Shown: piece by piece, positions 34,986-36,542 of the stretch
Layout: each line of letters opens with the position of its first letter
Numbering within the stretch: the first letter of the stretch is position 1
Assembly: GCA_902782955.1 (NCBI GenBank)
Contig: CACZPD010000035.1
Span: 1 to 36,542, forward strand
Reading direction: 5' to 3'
Source: an uncultured Erysipelotrichaceae bacterium
Lineage (GTDB): Bacteria > Bacillota_I > Bacilli_A > Erysipelotrichales > Erysipelotrichaceae
DNA: 36,542 nt
Made by a program: the position numbers and the translations under genes
Notes under the pieces: model-generated
What the model was told of the DNA's origin: nothing
The model's database searches: none
Seen by the model: only the letters and a program-made list of their open reading frames with translations

Positions 34986-36485
34986 ATGGCTGAAATCAAA
35001 ACAAAACTGTCCGATCAGGAACTGTCCCGCCGCAAGAAGATGGAAGATCTTCAGAACAGCGGCATTGACCCGTTCGGACACCGGTTCAACAGAACACACC
35101 GTTCCGGTGAAATCAAAGCATTATACGGAGAAAAGACACTGGAAGAACTGAATGAAACGGAATACCCTGTTTCCGTTGCCGGACGCATCAAGACAAAACG
35201 GCGTATGGGAAAACTCGGATTTCTCCATGTACTGGACAGAGACGGTGAGTTCCAGATCGTTGTAAACAAGCGTATTGTCGGCGACGACATATATGAAATA
35301 TTCAAGGCAAGCGATATCGGCGATATCATCGGTGTCAGCGGACGTATGATCCGCACGCAGTCCGGTGAGCTTTCTGTTGAAGCACATGAATATACACATC
35401 TGACCAAGGCACTTCGTCCCCTGCCGGAAAAGTTCCATGGTCTGACCGATAAGGAAGAACGCTACCGCAGACGGTATGTCGACCTGATCATGAATGAAGA
35501 AAGCCGCAGAGTTGCATTCATGCGTCCTGCTATCCTGCGCTGCATCCGCAGCTATATGGATTCCCAGGGTTTTACGGAAGTGGAAACACCGATCCTTTCT
35601 ACCCTGCTTACAGGCGCATCAGCGCGTCCTTTTGTGACGCACCATAATACACAGGATATGGACATGTATCTGCGTATTGCCCTCGAACTCCCTCTGAAGA
35701 GACTGCTTGTCGGCGGTATGGAAGCTGTCTATGAGATCGGCCGTGTTTTCCGTAACGAAGGTATGGATTTAAATCACAACCCGGAATTTACCCTGATGGA
35801 AGCTTATCTTGCATACAGTGATCTCGAAGGCATGATGGACCTGACCGAAGGCATGTACAAATCCATCGCAGAAAATGTTGCAGGTAAATACAACTTCTCC
35901 TACAAAGGATATGATATCGATCTGAGCGGCAAATGGGCACGTGTTTCCATGACAGATGCAATCAGAGAAAAGACAGGAATCGATTTCCGTGCAATCAATG
36001 ATCTGGATGAATGCCTGCGTCTGGCGGAAGAACATCAGATCGAACTGGAACCGCACGAAAAGCAGTACGGTCATATCATCAACAAATTCTTTGAGAAGTA
36101 TGTGGAAGAGACTCTGATCCAGCCGACATTCCTCTACGGTCATCCGCTGGAGATCTCCCCTCTTACAAAAAAGAACCCGGATGATCCGCGTTTCGTAGAC
36201 CGTTTCGAACTGTTTATCGGCGGAAGTGAATTCGCCAATGCATATACAGAGCTCAACAACCCGATCGATCAGCTGGAGCGTTTCGAGGAACAGCTGAAGG
36301 AGAAGAATCTCGGTAATGAGGAAGCCAATGATATTGATATGGATTTCGTTGAAGCTCTGGAATACGGTATGCCTCCGGCAGGCGGGATCGGATATGGTAT
36401 TGACCGGTTATGTATGCTGTTTACAGAACAGGAATCCATCAGAGACGTTCTTCTGTTCCCGACAATGAAGCAGCGTGGCGAGTAA
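34986..36485 (+). CDS. lysS: Lysyl-tRNA synthetase, class II
   Basis: A 499-residue LysRS. An N-terminal OB-fold anticodon-binding domain (about residues 55-155, VAGRIKTKRRMGKLGFLHVLDRDGEFQIVV) is followed by the class II core. Motif 1 lies in SYMDSQGFTEVETPIL, motif 2 in FRNEGMDLNHNPEFTLMEAY, and motif 3 in PPAGGIGYGIDRL. It ligates lysine to tRNA-Lys. AAGGAGGA lies 8 nt before the ATG. It is controlled by the T-box leader immediately upstream, and its stop is 57 bp from the window end. That last stretch holds nothing I can call. Confidence 0.97.
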   Translation: MAEIKTKLSDQELSRRKKMEDLQNSGIDPFGHRFNRTHRSGEIKALYGEKTLEELNETEYPVSVAGRIKTKRRMGKLGFLHVLDRDGEFQIVVNKRIVGDDIYEIFKASDIGDIIGVSGRMIRTQSGELSVEAHEYTHLTKALRPLPEKFHGLTDKEERYRRRYVDLIMNEESRRVAFMRPAILRCIRSYMDSQGFTEVETPILSTLLTGASARPFVTHHNTQDMDMYLRIALELPLKRLLVGGMEAVYEIGRVFRNEGMDLNHNPEFTLMEAYLAYSDLEGMMDLTEGMYKSIAENVAGKYNFSYKGYDIDLSGKWARVSMTDAIREKTGIDFRAINDLDECLRLAEEHQIELEPHEKQYGHIINKFFEKYVEETLIQPTFLYGHPLEISPLTKKNPDDPRFVDRFELFIGGSEFANAYTELNNPIDQLERFEEQLKEKNLGNEEANDIDMDFVEALEYGMPPAGGIGYGIDRLCMLFTEQESIRDVLLFPTMKQRGE

Positions 36486-36542
36486 ATCCCAGAAAAAACA
36501 CGAAAAAATGACGAAAAGTGGCGATTCATGTGGGTTCCGTGA

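Overview
The window is ordinary-looking chromosomal DNA of a low-to-mid GC Bacillota (Firmicute). Genes are densely packed and preceded by strong AGGAGG-type ribosome binding sites. A T-box leader precedes lysS, LrgAB-, DegV- and MgtC-type families are present, and sugar metabolism is phosphoryl-transfer oriented (GH1 6-phospho-beta-glucosidases, a GH32 sucrose-6-phosphate hydrolase, ROK and PfkB kinases). My best guess is an anaerobic gut member of the Erysipelotrichia or a neighbouring class. That is inference from gene content, not a database match. I see no rRNA, tRNA, CRISPR array, prophage or insertion sequence.

Layout. 1-1493: ferrous iron uptake operon feoA-feoA-feoB (minus; feoB runs off the left edge) behind a promoter overlaid by two palindromes. 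1677-4657 (plus): a DegV lipid-binding protein, then a BceAB-like ABC transporter whose permease lacks the usual large sensor loop. 4659-5718 (minus): glutaredoxin-like protein and HAD phosphatase. 5807-8728 (minus): an unusual PTS-IIB/ROK fusion protein translationally coupled to two MgtC/SapB membrane proteins. 8774-11447 (minus): an acidic repeat protein with a zinc ribbon, a DUF1858-like protein, a metallo-beta-lactamase-fold hydrolase and a second DegV. 11587-12632 (plus): lrgAB. 12667-13164: an OB-fold-like hypothetical protein.

13244-18123 (minus): a tightly overlapping six-gene operon (PfkB kinase, aldo/keto reductase, M32 carboxypeptidase, frameshifted xanthine phosphoribosyltransferase, YcxB-like protein, NimA-like protein). 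18239-22837 (minus): beta-glucoside utilisation, with two GH1 enzymes, a ROK kinase and a beta-phosphoglucomutase-like HAD. 22952-26645: tldD-tldE divergent from an atypical LysR regulator. 26690-30493 (minus): sucrose/fructan operon of Cof-type HAD, aldose 1-epimerase, GH32 and a GNAT acetyltransferase. 30636-33423 (plus): a SEDS glycosyltransferase (FtsW/RodA family) overlapping a class B penicillin-binding protein. 33444-34664 (minus): a lipoprotein and a small membrane protein. 34733-36485 (plus): lysS behind a T-box leader with a plausible lysine specifier.

Several sugar-6-phosphate enzymes are present but no PTS permease, so uptake must be encoded elsewhere. The most distinctive item is the PTS-IIB/ROK fusion, whose ROK half has lost its nucleotide-binding signatures and which starts without a visible ribosome binding site. 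It looks like a phosphorylation-responsive sensor rather than a sugar kinase. Next in interest are the acidic repeat/zinc-ribbon operon, the atypical LysR next to tldDE, and the sensorless BceAB-like transporter.
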